Positions 32,696-42,476 are shown, numbered from the stretch's first letter. The stretch: DNA of 64,000 nucleotides from Sandaracinobacter neustonicus (GCF_006385875.1 NZ_VFSU01000017.1:62001-126000); one strand, 5' to 3'. Numbers and translations: made by a program. The notes: generated by a model from the sequence alone, not told the origin.

Positions 32696-33345
32696 GCCGC
32701 CAGCCGATAGCCGAGGCCGCGCACCGTGGCGATGCGATCCGGCCCGACCTTGCGACGCAACCGCCCCACCAGAACTTCGACGGCATTGCCGTGCCGCTCG
32801 CTGTTCAAACTGTAGAGTTGATCGAGGATCATTTCCCGGCTGAGCGTGCGTCCAACGTTGTAGATCAGCAGCCGCAGCAGACGGAATTCCCCGGCCGTCA
32901 GCGCCAGCGGCTGGTCGTCCAGCCAGGCTTCGCCGCTGGCGGTGTCGATGGAGAGCGGCCCGGCCGACAGGCGGGTGGCGCTGTGCCCGGCGGCGCGGCG
33001 CGCCAGCGCATGCAGGCGGGCCACCAGTTCCTCCGTGCGCACGGGCTTCACGATGAAATCGTCCGCGCCCGCGTTCAGCCCTTCCACCTTTTCCTGCCAG
33101 CTGCTGCGCGCGGTAAGGATCAGGATCGGCGTGGCGATGGACCGCGCCCTGAGCGCGCGCACCAGTTCGATGCCAGACATGCCGGGCAAGCCGATATCGA
33201 TCACCAGCACGGTGAAGCCGTCGGCGGCGAAGGCCAGCGCGTCATCCGCGTTCGCCAGCCATTCGCAAGTGAGGCCGTGGCGCGTGAGATTCGCCGCCAC
33301 CCGCTGCGCCAGTTCGGTCTCGTCTTCTACCAGCAGGATTCGCAT
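32692..33345 (-). CDS. Two-component response regulator, OmpR/PhoB family
   Basis: 217 residues. The receiver domain starts MRILLVEDETELAQRV, with the phosphorylated Asp in TVLVIDIGLPGMSG near residue 51 and the conserved Thr/Lys in ILILTARSSWQ and DDFIVKPV. The C-terminal winged helix has LTAGEFRLLRLLIYNVGRT, SREMILDQLYSLNSER and GRLRRKVGPDRIATVRGLGY. It heads the regulator-kinase operon and is 79 bp from the divergent adaptor gene. The inverted repeat at 33356-33373 is the obvious candidate for its binding site. Confidence 0.92.
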   Translation of the reverse strand: MRILLVEDETELAQRVAANLTRHGLTCEWLANADDALAFAADGFTVLVIDIGLPGMSGIELVRALRARSIATPILILTARSSWQEKVEGLNAGADDFIVKPVRTEELVARLHALARRAAGHSATRLSAGPLSIDTASGEAWLDDQPLALTAGEFRLLRLLIYNVGRTLSREMILDQLYSLNSERHGNAVEVLVGRLRRKVGPDRIATVRGLGYRLAA

Positions 33346-33355
33346 CGGCAGGTTT

Positions 33356-33373
33356 CTGACAGGATTTTGTCAG
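33356..33373. promoter_or_regulatory. Inverted repeat in the regulator/efflux divergent promoter
   Basis: CTGACA, six bases, TGTCAG. It lies 10 bp upstream of the response-regulator start and 51 bp upstream of the adaptor start, where a metal-responsive regulator could control both directions. Confidence 0.55.
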
Positions 33374-33424
33374 CTTGCGAAGTTAGATGCTGCGCCTGCG
33401 AACAGACAATCGAGGGTTGCAGAC

Positions 33425-34519
33425 ATGTCCGACGTCCGCTGGTTGCCGATGCTTGCCCTGTTGGGCGCGCTTGCCGCCTGCAATGACGCGGGCGCGGACA
33501 AGGAGGCGGCGGCCGAGGCTGCGCCTTCCGTACCCGCCGGGGTTCTGCCCCTTTCCGCAGACGAGATCGCCCGCGTGGGGATTGGCTTTGCCCCGGTGCA
33601 GGCCGCCACGGAGATGCCGCTGGCCACCGTTCCCGCCACGCTGGCACCGCCGCCCAACGCGCGGGTCGCCGTGCCCGCCACCATTCCCGGAGTCGTCACC
33701 CGCACGCTGGTGGTGGAGGGGGACAGCGTAAGGCAGGGGCAGCCGCTGGCGGTGGTGGCGTCGCGCGAACTTTACACGCTGGGCGCCGGGATCGAGCAGG
33801 CGGCGGCGCGGGTGGAACTGGCCCGCGCGCATGACCGCCGGCTGGGCCAGCTGGCGCAGGAAGGCGTGATCGCCGCCGCCCGCGCAGACGAGGCGCGCGC
33901 CGCCCTGCGCGAGGCGCAGGCCGAACTGGATGAGCAGCGCCGCATCGTGCGGCTGGTGAACGGCGCGCCGGGGCAGGGCAGCTACACGCTGACCGCGCCG
34001 ATCTCCGGCCGGATCGCCGCCGCCCGGATCGAGACGGGCAGCCCGGTGACAGAGGCGACCGCCGCCTATGTGATCGACGCGGTGAGCCGCTATGAACTGA
34101 CGGCACAACTGCCCGAGCGGCTGCTGGGGCAGGTGAAGCCCGGCATGGCGGTGCGCCTGCCCGGCGATGTGCGCGGCACCATCACCAGCGTGGGCGGGGT
34201 GATCGACCCCGAGACCCGATCCGCGACGATGCGCGCGCGGGTGCCCGCCGCGCCGGGTGTCGTCTCCGGCCGTGCGGTGCCCGCCACATTGCTGGCCCCC
34301 GCGCCTGAGGGGGCCGTGCTGGTGCCTGCCGCCGCCATCGTCGAGCTGAACGGCAAGCCGGGCCTGTTCGTGCGCGTGGATAAAGGCGTGGAGGCGCGCG
34401 CCGTCACCGTGGGCGAGCAGGCCGACGGGCAGATTCCGGTTCGATCCGGGCTGAAGCCGGGCGAGCAGGTCGCGGTGCGCGGCGTCAGCGAACTCAAGGC
34501 CATCGCGGGGCAGAACTGA
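33425..34519 (+). CDS. RND efflux periplasmic adaptor (CusB/CzcB type)
   Basis: 364 residues from ATG 33425. A lipoprotein-like signal (LPMLALLGALAACND, lipobox LAAC) anchors it at the inner membrane. Membrane-fusion features: the barrel-sandwich half TIPGVVTRTLVVEGDSVRQG, a helical hairpin rich in Ala, Glu and Arg (ELARAHDRRLGQLAQEGV... ARAALREAQAELDEQRR), the matching half YTLTAPISGRIAAARIETGS, and a beta-barrel domain. It would link the pump with the outer-membrane channel. The final base of its TGA stop is the first base of the pump's ATG (34519), so the two genes overlap by one base. Confidence 0.9.
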   Translation: MSDVRWLPMLALLGALAACNDAGADKEAAAEAAPSVPAGVLPLSADEIARVGIGFAPVQAATEMPLATVPATLAPPPNARVAVPATIPGVVTRTLVVEGDSVRQGQPLAVVASRELYTLGAGIEQAAARVELARAHDRRLGQLAQEGVIAAARADEARAALREAQAELDEQRRIVRLVNGAPGQGSYTLTAPISGRIAAARIETGSPVTEATAAYVIDAVSRYELTAQLPERLLGQVKPGMAVRLPGDVRGTITSVGGVIDPETRSATMRARVPAAPGVVSGRAVPATLLAPAPEGAVLVPAAAIVELNGKPGLFVRVDKGVEARAVTVGEQADGQIPVRSGLKPGEQVAVRGVSELKAIAGQN

Positions 34520-37500
34520 TGCTGCGCGCGCTGGTCGCATGGTCGCTTTCCTACCGGCTGCTGGTGCTGGCGCTGACCTTCGTCGTCGCCGGGCTGGGGG
34601 TGTGGGCCTATTCCACCCTGCCGGTGGATGCCTATCCGAACATCGCGCAGACGCAGGTGAAGATCATCCTGAAGGCCCCGGGGATGACGCCGGAGGAAGT
34701 CGAGACGCGGGTGATCGCCCCCATAGAGCTGGAGATGCTGGGCCTGCCCAACCAGGCGATCCTGCGCTCCACCGCGAAATATGCCATCGCCGACATCACC
34801 ATCGATTTCATCGACGGCACCGACCTCTACTGGGCGCGCCAGCAGGTGGGGGAGCGGCTGGCCGGGGTGATGGGCGATATGCCGGATGGCGTGGGCGGCG
34901 GCATGGCCCCCATTTCCACCCCGCTGTCCGACGTGCTGATGTTCACCATCGAGGGGCCGCTTTCGCTGGCGGAAAAGCGCGAACTGCTGGACTGGACGAT
35001 CCGGCCGGCGCTGCGCACCGTGCCCGGCGTGGCGGATGTGAACGCGCTGGGCGGGCATGTGCGCACTTATGAAATCCGGCCCGATCATGCGGCGCTGGCG
35101 CACGCGCGCCTGTCTGTCGACGATCTGAAGGCCGCCATCGAACGCGGCAACCGCAACGATGGCGCGGGGCGGCTGGCGATGGGCGAGGAGGCGCTGATCG
35201 TCCGCGCGGTGGGCGCGGTTCAGAGCGCCGCCGATATCGAGGCGATGGCCGTCGTCACCCGCAATGGCGCGGTGGTGCGGATCGGCGACGTCGCCAGCGT
35301 GGGGGCGGGATCGCTCACCCGCTATGGCGGGGTTTCCGCGCACGGCAAGGGCGAGGCGGTGCAGGGGCTGGTGATCGCCCTGCGCGGCGCGGACGCCCGG
35401 CGCGTGGTGGAGGGTGTGGAAACGCGGCTGACGGAACTGGAGCAATCGCTGCCGCCCGGCACCAGCGTCAAGATCTTCTACAACCGGTCCGACCTGATCA
35501 GCCGCGCGGTGGGCACGGTGCAGAAGGCGCTGATCGAAGCGACGGTTCTGGTGATCATCCTGCTGATCCTGTTCCTTGGCAACTGGCGCGCGGCGGCCAT
35601 CGTGGCGACGACCCTGCCGATGGCGGCGCTGACGACCTTCCTGTTCATGCGCGGCATGGGCCTGTCCGCCAATCTGATGAGCCTTGGCGGCCTTGCCATC
35701 GCCATCGGCATGCTGGTGGACGGTGCCGTGGTGGTGGTGGAAAATATCGTCGAGCGGCTGAACCGGGCGAAGGACGAAAGCGTCCCACGGCTGAACATCG
35801 TGTTCCGCGCCACGTCGGAAGTGGTGGTGCCGGTGTCGGCGGGGCTGCTGATCATCGGGCTGGTGTTCCTGCCGCTGCTGTCGCTGGAAGGGCTGGAAGG
35901 CAAGCTGTTCGGGCCGGTGGCGCTGACGATCATGTTCGCGCTGGCCGGATCGCTGCTGCTCGCGCTCACGCTGGTGCCGGTGCTGGCCTCCTATGCGCTG
36001 AAGCCGGGCCATCATGACGAGCCGTGGATCATGCGCAAGCTCTCTCCGCGCTATCAAAGCCTGCTGGCCGGGGCCTTTGATCGCAAGAAGCTTGTGTATG
36101 CGCTGGCGGCCGTGGGCCTTGCGCTGGCGGCGCTGGCCTATGGCGCGGTGGGCAAGACCTTCATGCCGACGATGGACGAAGGATCGGTGGTGATTCAGGT
36201 CGCCAAGCTGCCGACCGTGGGGCTGGACCGCTCCATGGAGCTGACCACCCGGATCGAGGCGGAGCTGATGGCCAATGTGCCGGAAGTGACGGGGGTGATT
36301 TCCCGCACCGGCACAGACGAGCTGGGGCTGGACCCGATGGGCCTGAACGAAACGGACATGTTCGTGACTCTGAAGCCTGCGTCCGAATGGCGCGGCGACC
36401 GCGACTTTGTGGTGGGTGAACTGCGCAAGGTGCTGGAAGGCATGCCCGGCTTCGACCCCAGCTTTACCCAGCCCATCGAGATGCGGGTGGCGGAAATGCT
36501 GACAGGCGCGCGCGGCGATCTGGCGGTGAAGATCTTCGGCCCGGATCTGGAGACGCTGGCCCAGCTGGCGGGCCGGATTCAGCACGTCCTGCAGGAAACG
36601 CCCGGCGCGGCGGAAGTGCTGACCGTCGCGAACGACAGCGTGGGCTATCTGCAACTGGATATCGACCGCGCGGCGGCGGGACGGGCCGGAATGCCGGTGG
36701 ACATGTTGCAGGATACGCTGCGCGCGCAACTGGAAGGGCTGCCTGCGGGTATCGTCGCCGAGGGGCAGAAGCGTGTGCCGATCATGATCCGGGGCGAGGA
36801 AGATGTCCGCCGCGATCCGGCGCGCTTCGCCGATCTGCAAATGACGACTCCGTCGGGCGAACTGGCGCGGGTGAGCGATCTGGCCAATGTACGGCAGACG
36901 GAGGGGCCAATCCGGCTCGATCATGAAAATGGCTCCCGCTACGCGCTGGTGCAGGCGTTCGTGTCGGGCCGGGATCTGGTCGGCTATGTCGATGAAGCCA
37001 AGGCGAAGGTGGCCGAGCAGGTGCCGCTGCCCGCCGGATACCGGCTGGTGTGGGGCGGCCAGTTCGAGAATCAGCAGCGGGCCTCTGCCCGGCTGATGCT
37101 GGTGATTCCGGTGGCGCTGCTGCTGATCTTCTTCGTGCTCTATGCCACGCTGAAATCGGTGCGCGGATCACTGTTGATCCTCGCCAACATCCCCTTCGCG
37201 GCGGTGGGTGGCATCATCGCGCTCTGGATTACCGGCGAATATCTGTCTGTTCCGGCCTCTGTGGGGTTCATCGCCCTGTTGGGGATCGCCGTGCTGAACG
37301 GGCTGGTTCTGGTGGCCTATTTCCGCCAGCTGAGGGACGAGGGGCTGCCGATGCACATGGCGGTGCGGACGGGGGCCGAGCGGCGGCTGCGGCCGGTGAT
37401 GATGACGGCCACGATCACCGCCTTCGGGCTGGTGCCGCTGCTGTTCGCGACGGGGCCGGGTTCGGAAATCCAGCGGCCGCTGGCCATCGTGGTGATCGGC

Positions 37501-37590
37501 GGGCTGCTGACTTCCACCATGCTGACACTGGTGCTGCTGCCCATATTGTATGAGCGCTTCGGCGAAAGCGCGGCGGAGGCACGGGCATGA
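34519..37590 (+). CDS. Heavy-metal efflux RND pump (CzcA/CusA family)
   Basis: 1023 residues, the normal size for HME-RND pumps: twelve membrane helices and two large periplasmic loops. The proton-relay motif in helix 4 reads AIAIGMLVDGAVVVVEN (about residues 393-410), with one Asp and the Glu kept but the DFG Asp of CzcA replaced by AIG as in CusA-like pumps. The first helix region (YSTLPVDAYPNIAQTQVKI) and the KTFMPTMDEGSVVIQV loop are typical. It would move a metal ion from periplasm to outside, driven by protons. The exact metal is not decided by these residues. Its stop overlaps the DUF3240 start (ATGA). Confidence 0.92.
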   Translation: MLRALVAWSLSYRLLVLALTFVVAGLGVWAYSTLPVDAYPNIAQTQVKIILKAPGMTPEEVETRVIAPIELEMLGLPNQAILRSTAKYAIADITIDFIDGTDLYWARQQVGERLAGVMGDMPDGVGGGMAPISTPLSDVLMFTIEGPLSLAEKRELLDWTIRPALRTVPGVADVNALGGHVRTYEIRPDHAALAHARLSVDDLKAAIERGNRNDGAGRLAMGEEALIVRAVGAVQSAADIEAMAVVTRNGAVVRIGDVASVGAGSLTRYGGVSAHGKGEAVQGLVIALRGADARRVVEGVETRLTELEQSLPPGTSVKIFYNRSDLISRAVGTVQKALIEATVLVIILLILFLGNWRAAAIVATTLPMAALTTFLFMRGMGLSANLMSLGGLAIAIGMLVDGAVVVVENIVERLNRAKDESVPRLNIVFRATSEVVVPVSAGLLIIGLVFLPLLSLEGLEGKLFGPVALTIMFALAGSLLLALTLVPVLASYALKPGHHDEPWIMRKLSPRYQSLLAGAFDRKKLVYALAAVGLALAALAYGAVGKTFMPTMDEGSVVIQVAKLPTVGLDRSMELTTRIEAELMANVPEVTGVISRTGTDELGLDPMGLNETDMFVTLKPASEWRGDRDFVVGELRKVLEGMPGFDPSFTQPIEMRVAEMLTGARGDLAVKIFGPDLETLAQLAGRIQHVLQETPGAAEVLTVANDSVGYLQLDIDRAAAGRAGMPVDMLQDTLRAQLEGLPAGIVAEGQKRVPIMIRGEEDVRRDPARFADLQMTTPSGELARVSDLANVRQTEGPIRLDHENGSRYALVQAFVSGRDLVGYVDEAKAKVAEQVPLPAGYRLVWGGQFENQQRASARLMLVIPVALLLIFFVLYATLKSVRGSLLILANIPFAAVGGIIALWITGEYLSVPASVGFIALLGIAVLNGLVLVAYFRQLRDEGLPMHMAVRTGAERRLRPVMMTATITAFGLVPLLFATGPGSEIQRPLAIVVIGGLLTSTMLTLVLLPILYERFGESAAEARA

Positions 37591-37885
37591 GCCGGAGCGT
37601 GTTGACCATCTTCTGCGCGGCGCAGGACGCTGAGGCGATTGCGGCCGCGCTGCGGGCCTGCACCCATGTGCCGATCCATGTGCGGCGTGAGGATTGCTGG
37701 GCCGCGACTTCGACGATGCGCGCACGGGCGAGCGGGTGACGGGATCGCTGGCGCGCGTGGCGGTGGAACTGGAACTGCCGACGGAGCAGGTCGCGGATGC
37801 CGTGTTGGCAGCCGCGGCGGCGCGGCGGCGCTTGCCCTTCCGCTGGCGCAGCACCGCCGTTCAGGATGGAGGACGGGTGGCATGA
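37587..37885 (+). pseudogene. DUF3240 gene of the metal-efflux operon, with a frameshift
   Basis: The ATG at 37587 overlaps the pump stop. Reading gives MSRSVLTIFCAAQDAEAIAA and so on to IHVRRED near 37697, after which this frame soon stops (about 37739). The rest of the domain continues in the frame two bases later: LGRDFDDARTGERVTGSLAR ... RRRLPFRWRSTAVQDGG, ending at 37885. The break lies between about 37688 and 37697 and is explained by loss of one base. DUF3240 proteins are small PII-like proteins found beside CzcA-type pumps. The end of the second frame overlaps the tolC-type gene start by four bases, as an intact gene would. It may be a true mutation, a sequencing error or programmed shifting. 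Confidence 0.75.
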
Positions 37886-39093
37886 AATGGGCCTTGCTGT
37901 TGCTGGCAGGCGTGTCGCTGCCCGCCTTCGCGGGGGACTTGCCCTCGCCAGAACTGGCGGCGCGGGCACTGCTGGCGCATCCCACGGTTGCAGCCGCCAC
38001 GGCGCGGGTGGATGCGGCGCGGGCTGAAGGCGATGCGCTGAGGGCCGGGCCGCATGAATTCACGGCCGGGGGCAATATTTCCCGCCGGGATATCGACGCG
38101 GACGGCCGCTATACCGAATATGACGCGTCGCTCAGCCGCGCCTTCCGCCTGCCGGGCAAGGCCGCGCTGGACCGGCGGGCCGGGGAACTGGGTGTCGATG
38201 TGGTGCAGAACCGGATGGAGGATTCGCGCCATCAGGCGGCGCTGGAACTGGGCGCTCTCTGGTATGACTGGCTGCTGGCGGCAGAGCTGTATCGCAATGC
38301 GGGCAGGCTGGTGGACAATCAGCAGGCGCTGGTGCGGGCGACCGAATCGCGGTTGAAGCAGCGCGACGCCGCCCGGCTGGAACTGGAACAGGCGCATGCG
38401 GCGCACGCCTTTGCCATGGCGCAGCAGGCGGATGCGGCGGCGGCGCGAGATCGCGCCCGCACCCTGCTGGCCAGCCGCTTTCCGGACCTGCCCCTGCCGG
38501 TGGAACCGCCGCCCATCCAGCCGCCCAGCGTGCCTGACGAAGGGCTGGATGGGCTGCAGCGGCTGATATTCGAGCGCAGCCACGAGATCGCCGCCGCCGG
38601 GGGCGAGGCGGAGCGGCAATCCGTGCTCGCAAGGCGCGCGGCGGCGGAGCGGATGGCGGACCCGTCGCTGGGTGTGCGCCTGTTCAGCGAGCGCGGTGGC
38701 GAGGAAAAGGGCGCGGGGCTGACGATGTCCCTGCCGTTGGGCGGCGGCCACCGCCGGGCGCTGGCCCGGCAGGCGGTGGCCGAAGCGCGGGCGGCAGAGT
38801 CCGATTTTCAGGAGGTGAAGCGCGGTGTGACGGGCAACGCCGCCGCCGATGTTGCCGAATATCGCGCCCGCGAATCCGCATGGGCGGCCAGCCGCGAAGC
38901 CGTCACCCGCGCACAGCAAAGCGCAACGCTGGCTGCGCGCGGCCAGCAGATGGGCGCGATCGACCTGTCGGACAGGCTCTATGCGGAACGGCAGGCCAAC
39001 GAGGCCCGTGCGCAGGAACTGGCCGCCCGCGCCGCCGCCGCCCGGCTGATCCTGAAACTGCGGATCGACGCCCACACATTGTGGATCGACTGA
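37882..39093 (+). CDS. TolC-family outer-membrane efflux protein
   Basis: 403 residues from ATG 37882, with a signal peptide ([18 protein letters not shown]). The body is mostly Ala/Arg/Glu-rich helix, in two repeats ([21 protein letters not shown] and [21 protein letters not shown]), the form of the TolC trimer's periplasmic tunnel, with short beta stretches ([30 protein letters not shown]) for the membrane barrel. It should be the outer channel of the metal pump. It is the last gene of the adaptor-pump-DUF3240-channel operon. Confidence 0.87.
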   Translation: MKWALLLLAGVSLPAFAGDLPSPELAARALLAHPTVAAATARVDAARAEGDALRAGPHEFTAGGNISRRDIDADGRYTEYDASLSRAFRLPGKAALDRRAGELGVDVVQNRMEDSRHQAALELGALWYDWLLAAELYRNAGRLVDNQQALVRATESRLKQRDAARLELEQAHAAHAFAMAQQADAAAARDRARTLLASRFPDLPLPVEPPPIQPPSVPDEGLDGLQRLIFERSHEIAAAGGEAERQSVLARRAAAERMADPSLGVRLFSERGGEEKGAGLTMSLPLGGGHRRALARQAVAEARAAESDFQEVKRGVTGNAAADVAEYRARESAWAASREAVTRAQQSATLAARGQQMGAIDLSDRLYAERQANEARAQELAARAAAARLILKLRIDAHTLWID

Positions 39094-39188
39094 CCGGCAC
39101 CGACTGTTTCGGCAGGGGGCGGATTTGCCGGACGGCAGGCGGCCGATCCCGCTTGCCCCGTGCCGTGCAAGCTGTCAGCAGGGCGGGC

Positions 39189-40319
39189 ATGGAACCCGTT
39201 GCACTTGCTCAGGCGCTGATCCGCTGCCCTTCCGTTACGCCGGCTGATGCGGGGGCGCTGGACGTGCTGGCGTCTGCGTTGGGCGGGCTGGGGTTCGATT
39301 GCACGTTGCTCAGCTTCGGGCAGGCGCCCGATGGGCCGATCCGCAACCTGTTCGCGACGATCGGCTCAGGCGGGCCGCATTTTGCCTTTGCCGGGCATAC
39401 GGACGTGGTGCCGGAAGGGGCTGGCTGGTCGGTCGATCCTTATGCCGGGCAGATTCGCGACGGGCTGCTGTTCGGCCGGGGCGCGGCGGACATGAAGGGG
39501 GCGATAGCCGCCATGGTGTCCGCGGCAGCGGCGCATGTGGCGCGGGGTGCGCCGGGGACGCTGAGTTTCCTGATCACCGGGGACGAGGAAGGCCCTGCGA
39601 CGCACGGCACGGATGAACTGCTGCGCTGGATGGAGAGCCACGGGCACCGCCCGGACATGTGCCTTGTGGGGGAACCCAGTTCCGCGCACGACCTTGGCGA
39701 CATGATGAAGATCGGCCGGCGCGGCAGCCTGAACGCATGGATTGCGGTGAAGGGCGCGCAGGGGCATGTCGCCTATCCGGACCGGGCTGACAATCCGATC
39801 CGCCGCCTGCTGCCGATCCTGACGGACTTGCAGGCGCGGCATCTCGATTCCGGGACGGACTGGTTCACGCCGTCCAATCTGGAGATCACCGATCTGGAGG
39901 TGGGCAATCCCGCCACAAACGTGATCCCGGCTGAGGCGAAGGCGCGGCTCAACATCCGCTTCAACGACAGCCATCGTGGCGAGGATCTGGCGAACTGGAT
40001 TCGCGAGACGGTGGCGAAACATGCGCCATCGGCCGAGGTGACGATCCGCATCTCCGGCGAGGCCTTCCTGACGGAGCCGGGCGCGCTGTCCACGCTGATC
40101 GCGGACGCGGTGCAGGCGGAAACCGGCCGCACGCCGGAACTCAGCACCACGGGCGGCACGTCCGACGCGCGCTTCATCCGCCGCATCTGCCCGGTGGTGG
40201 AGTTCGGCCTGCCGGGGCAATCCATGCACAAGGTGGATGAACTGGCCTCTGTCGCCGACATTGAGGCGCTGGCGCGAATCTATGACAGGCTGCTGCAATC
40301 GGTGTTTGCCCCAGCCTAG
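39189..40319 (+). CDS. dapE: Succinyl-diaminopimelate desuccinylase
   Basis: 376 residues from ATG 39189; the frame opens further upstream. It removes the succinyl group from N-succinyl-LL-diaminopimelate in lysine and peptidoglycan-precursor synthesis, using two zinc ions. M20-family motifs: [13 protein letters not shown] (metal His and Asp), [30 protein letters not shown] (catalytic Glu pair), and [17 protein letters not shown] leading into the dimerisation domain. The late [13 protein letters not shown] and GQSMHKVDE segments identify DapE within the family. No other dap gene is adjacent, though the aminotransferase at 41218 belongs to a related family. Confidence 0.95.
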   Translation: MEPVALAQALIRCPSVTPADAGALDVLASALGGLGFDCTLLSFGQAPDGPIRNLFATIGSGGPHFAFAGHTDVVPEGAGWSVDPYAGQIRDGLLFGRGAADMKGAIAAMVSAAAAHVARGAPGTLSFLITGDEEGPATHGTDELLRWMESHGHRPDMCLVGEPSSAHDLGDMMKIGRRGSLNAWIAVKGAQGHVAYPDRADNPIRRLLPILTDLQARHLDSGTDWFTPSNLEITDLEVGNPATNVIPAEAKARLNIRFNDSHRGEDLANWIRETVAKHAPSAEVTIRISGEAFLTEPGALSTLIADAVQAETGRTPELSTTGGTSDARFIRRICPVVEFGLPGQSMHKVDELASVADIEALARIYDRLLQSVFAPA

Positions 40320-40400
40320 GCCAGCACACGCATTGCAGAGGTCTCGCGGCGCGGCATTGCCCTTAAGGAGGGGCGAAACCGCGCACAGGAGACCGCCGAG

Positions 40401-41174
40401 ATGACCTACCCGCTTCCCAACGCCAGCACCGATCTTTCCGGGCAGGTGGCGCTCATCACGGGCGCGTCCTCCGGCCTTGGCGCGCGCTTCGCCCGCGTGC
40501 TGGCGGCCTCCGGCGCGAAAGTCGCCATCGCGGCGCGGCGGCTGGACAGGCTGGAGGAGCTCGCCGTCGAAATTCGGGCCGCCGGGGGCACCGCGCTGCC
40601 GATCCAGCTGGACGTGACAGACGCCGAGCAACTGATCGCCGCCGTCGCCAAGGCGGAAGCCGAACTGGGCACCGTCACCATCCTCGTGAACAACGCGGGC
40701 ATCCCGGACGCGCAGCGCGCCCACAAGATGCCGCTGGAACTGATCGACCGCGTGTTGGACATCAACGTCCGCGCGCCGTTCATCCTGTCCGCCGAAGTCG
40801 CCCGCCGCCTGCTGGCCGCGAAATTGCCCGGCCGCATCATCAACATCGCCTCCATCGCCGCCTTCAACTACAGCGGCAACGGCGCGGCGCTCTACTCCGT
40901 TTCCAAAGCTGCCGTCGCCCGCATGACGGAAGCACTGGCCGTGGAATGGGCGGCCGCCGGGATCAATGTGAACGGCATCGCGCCGGGCGCCTTCGAATCC
41001 GAAATGATGGACGGCATGCTGAGCCGCATGGGCGACATCGCGCAATATTTCCCGCGCAAGCGCATCGCCAAAGCCGCGCAGATGGATTCCACCCTGCTGT
41101 TCCTCGCCTCCCCCGCAAGCGATGCGGTGACAGGCACGGTGATCAAGATCGACGACGGGCAGTCGCCGCGCTGA
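40401..41174 (+). CDS. SDR-family oxidoreductase
   Basis: 257 residues of a classical short-chain dehydrogenase. Cofactor motif TGASSGLGARFARVLAASGA, specificity loop AARRLDRLEE (Arg after the second strand favours NADPH), NNAGIPDAQ, catalytic Ser near NIASIAAFNYSG and YSVSK (YxxxK) near residue 172. The C-terminal VTGTVIKIDDGQSPR is the usual end. The substrate cannot be named. It has its own ribosome site (ACAGGAGA) and stands alone, converging on the aminotransferase gene with a strong hairpin between them. Confidence 0.85.
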   Translation: MTYPLPNASTDLSGQVALITGASSGLGARFARVLAASGAKVAIAARRLDRLEELAVEIRAAGGTALPIQLDVTDAEQLIAAVAKAEAELGTVTILVNNAGIPDAQRAHKMPLELIDRVLDINVRAPFILSAEVARRLLAAKLPGRIINIASIAAFNYSGNGAALYSVSKAAVARMTEALAVEWAAAGINVNGIAPGAFESEMMDGMLSRMGDIAQYFPRKRIAKAAQMDSTLLFLASPASDAVTGTVIKIDDGQSPR

Positions 41175-41195
41175 GGGGGGCCGGCGCTTTTTGGG

Positions 41196-41219
41196 GACGG
41201 GGGCGCAAAAGCCCCCGTC
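41196..41219. terminator. Hairpin between convergent genes
   Basis: GACGGGGGC (41196-41204), loop GCAAAA, GCCCCCGTC (41211-41219). The right arm runs into the stop codon of the aminotransferase gene. It can serve transcripts from both sides, though neither side has a long T-run. Confidence 0.55.
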
Positions 41220-42462
41220 AGCCGTTCGCCTGCGTCGGCGTGTTCACCCCCATGGATTGCAGATATTTCCGCACGTTGCGCGCGGCCTGCCGCAGCCGTT
41301 GTTCATTTTCCACCATGGCGATGCGGACGAAGCCTTCGCCTTCTTCGCCATAGCCGACGCCCGGGGCCACTGCGACTCCGGCGTGGGTGAGCAGCTGCTT
41401 GGAAAATTCGAGGCTGCCGAGGTGGTTGAGCGCGGGCGGCAGCGGGGCCCATGCGAACATGGAGGCGCGCGGGGGCGGGATTTCCCAGCCGGCGCGGCCG
41501 AAGCTTTCCACCAGCACGTCGCGGCGCTTGTGGTATAGCTGGCGGTTGGCTTCGACGATATCCTGCGGGCCGTTCAAGGCGGCGCAGGCGGCGGCCTGAA
41601 TCGGGGTGAAGGCCCCGTAATCAAGGTAGGATTTCACCCGTGTCATCGCCGCGATCAGCTTCTTGTTGCCCACCGCGAAACCGATGCGCCAACCGGCCAT
41701 GGAATAGGTTTTGGACAGCGAGGTGAATTCGATGGCGACATCCTTCGCGCCCTTCACCTGCAGGATGGAGGGGGTGGGTTTGCCGTCGAAATACAGCTCT
41801 GAATAGGCGAGGTCGGAGAGGATCCAGACCTTGTTTTCCCGCGCCCATTCCACCAGCCGTTCATAGAAAGGCAGCTCCACCGTTTCGGCAGTGGGGTTGG
41901 ACGGGTAGTTGACGACGAGGATCGACGGCCGGGGCACGGTGAACTTCATCGCCCTGTCAAGGCTTTCGAAATAGCGGTCATCCGGCGTGGTGGGCACGGC
42001 GCGGATGGTGGCCCCTGCGATGATGAAGCCGAAGGTGTGGATGGGGTAGCTGGGGTTGGGGGCCAGCACCACGTCTCCGGGCGCGGTGATGGCGGTGGCG
42101 AGGCTGGCGAGCCCCTCTTTTGAGCCCATCGTCACCACGACCTCGGTTTCCGGGTCCACCTCCACCCCGAAGCGGCGGCCGTAGTAATTGGCTTGCGCGC
42201 GGCGCAGGCCGGGGATGCCCTTGGATGCCGAATAGCCATGCGCATCGGGCTTCATCGCCACTTCGCACAGCTTCTCGATCACATGCGGCGGCGGCGGCAG
42301 ATCGGGGTTGCCCATGCCAAGATCGATGATGTCCTCGCCGCGGGCGCGCGCCTGTGCGCGCATCCCGTTCACTTCCGCGATCACATAGGGCGGCAGGCGG
42401 CGCATGCGGTAGAAATCATCGTCCATGTTCATGTCCATCAGGAGGGGCTTGTGGGGTGCCAT
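41218..42462 (-). CDS. Class I/II aminotransferase, AlaC-like
   Basis: 414 residues of a PLP fold-type I aminotransferase. The PLP lysine is in EFTSLSKTYSMAGWRIGFA near residue 250, and the substrate/cofactor residues are in VNYPSNPTAETVELPFYE, ILSDLAYSELYFDG and the C-terminal VRIAMVENEQRLRQAARN. The N-terminal MDDDFYRMRRLPPYVIAEVN is typical of the AlaC/YfdZ group, glutamate-pyruvate transaminases; homologues in some bacteria feed diaminopimelate or alanine synthesis. An internal start at residue 11 (MNMDDDF) is possible. It is a single gene with small hairpin-rich gaps on both sides. Confidence 0.88.
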   Translation of the reverse strand: MAPHKPLLMDMNMDDDFYRMRRLPPYVIAEVNGMRAQARARGEDIIDLGMGNPDLPPPPHVIEKLCEVAMKPDAHGYSASKGIPGLRRAQANYYGRRFGVEVDPETEVVVTMGSKEGLASLATAITAPGDVVLAPNPSYPIHTFGFIIAGATIRAVPTTPDDRYFESLDRAMKFTVPRPSILVVNYPSNPTAETVELPFYERLVEWARENKVWILSDLAYSELYFDGKPTPSILQVKGAKDVAIEFTSLSKTYSMAGWRIGFAVGNKKLIAAMTRVKSYLDYGAFTPIQAAACAALNGPQDIVEANRQLYHKRRDVLVESFGRAGWEIPPPRASMFAWAPLPPALNHLGSLEFSKQLLTHAGVAVAPGVGYGEEGEGFVRIAMVENEQRLRQAARNVRKYLQSMGVNTPTQANG

Positions 42463-42476
42463 GAGCCCAAAAACGG

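Noticed and set aside
34090-36924. Very long minus-strand open frame (944 codons) opposite the RND pump gene
   Set aside because: The translation is His/Arg/Gln-rich with no domain, signal or ribosome site. It is a GC-bias shadow of the strongly supported pump gene.
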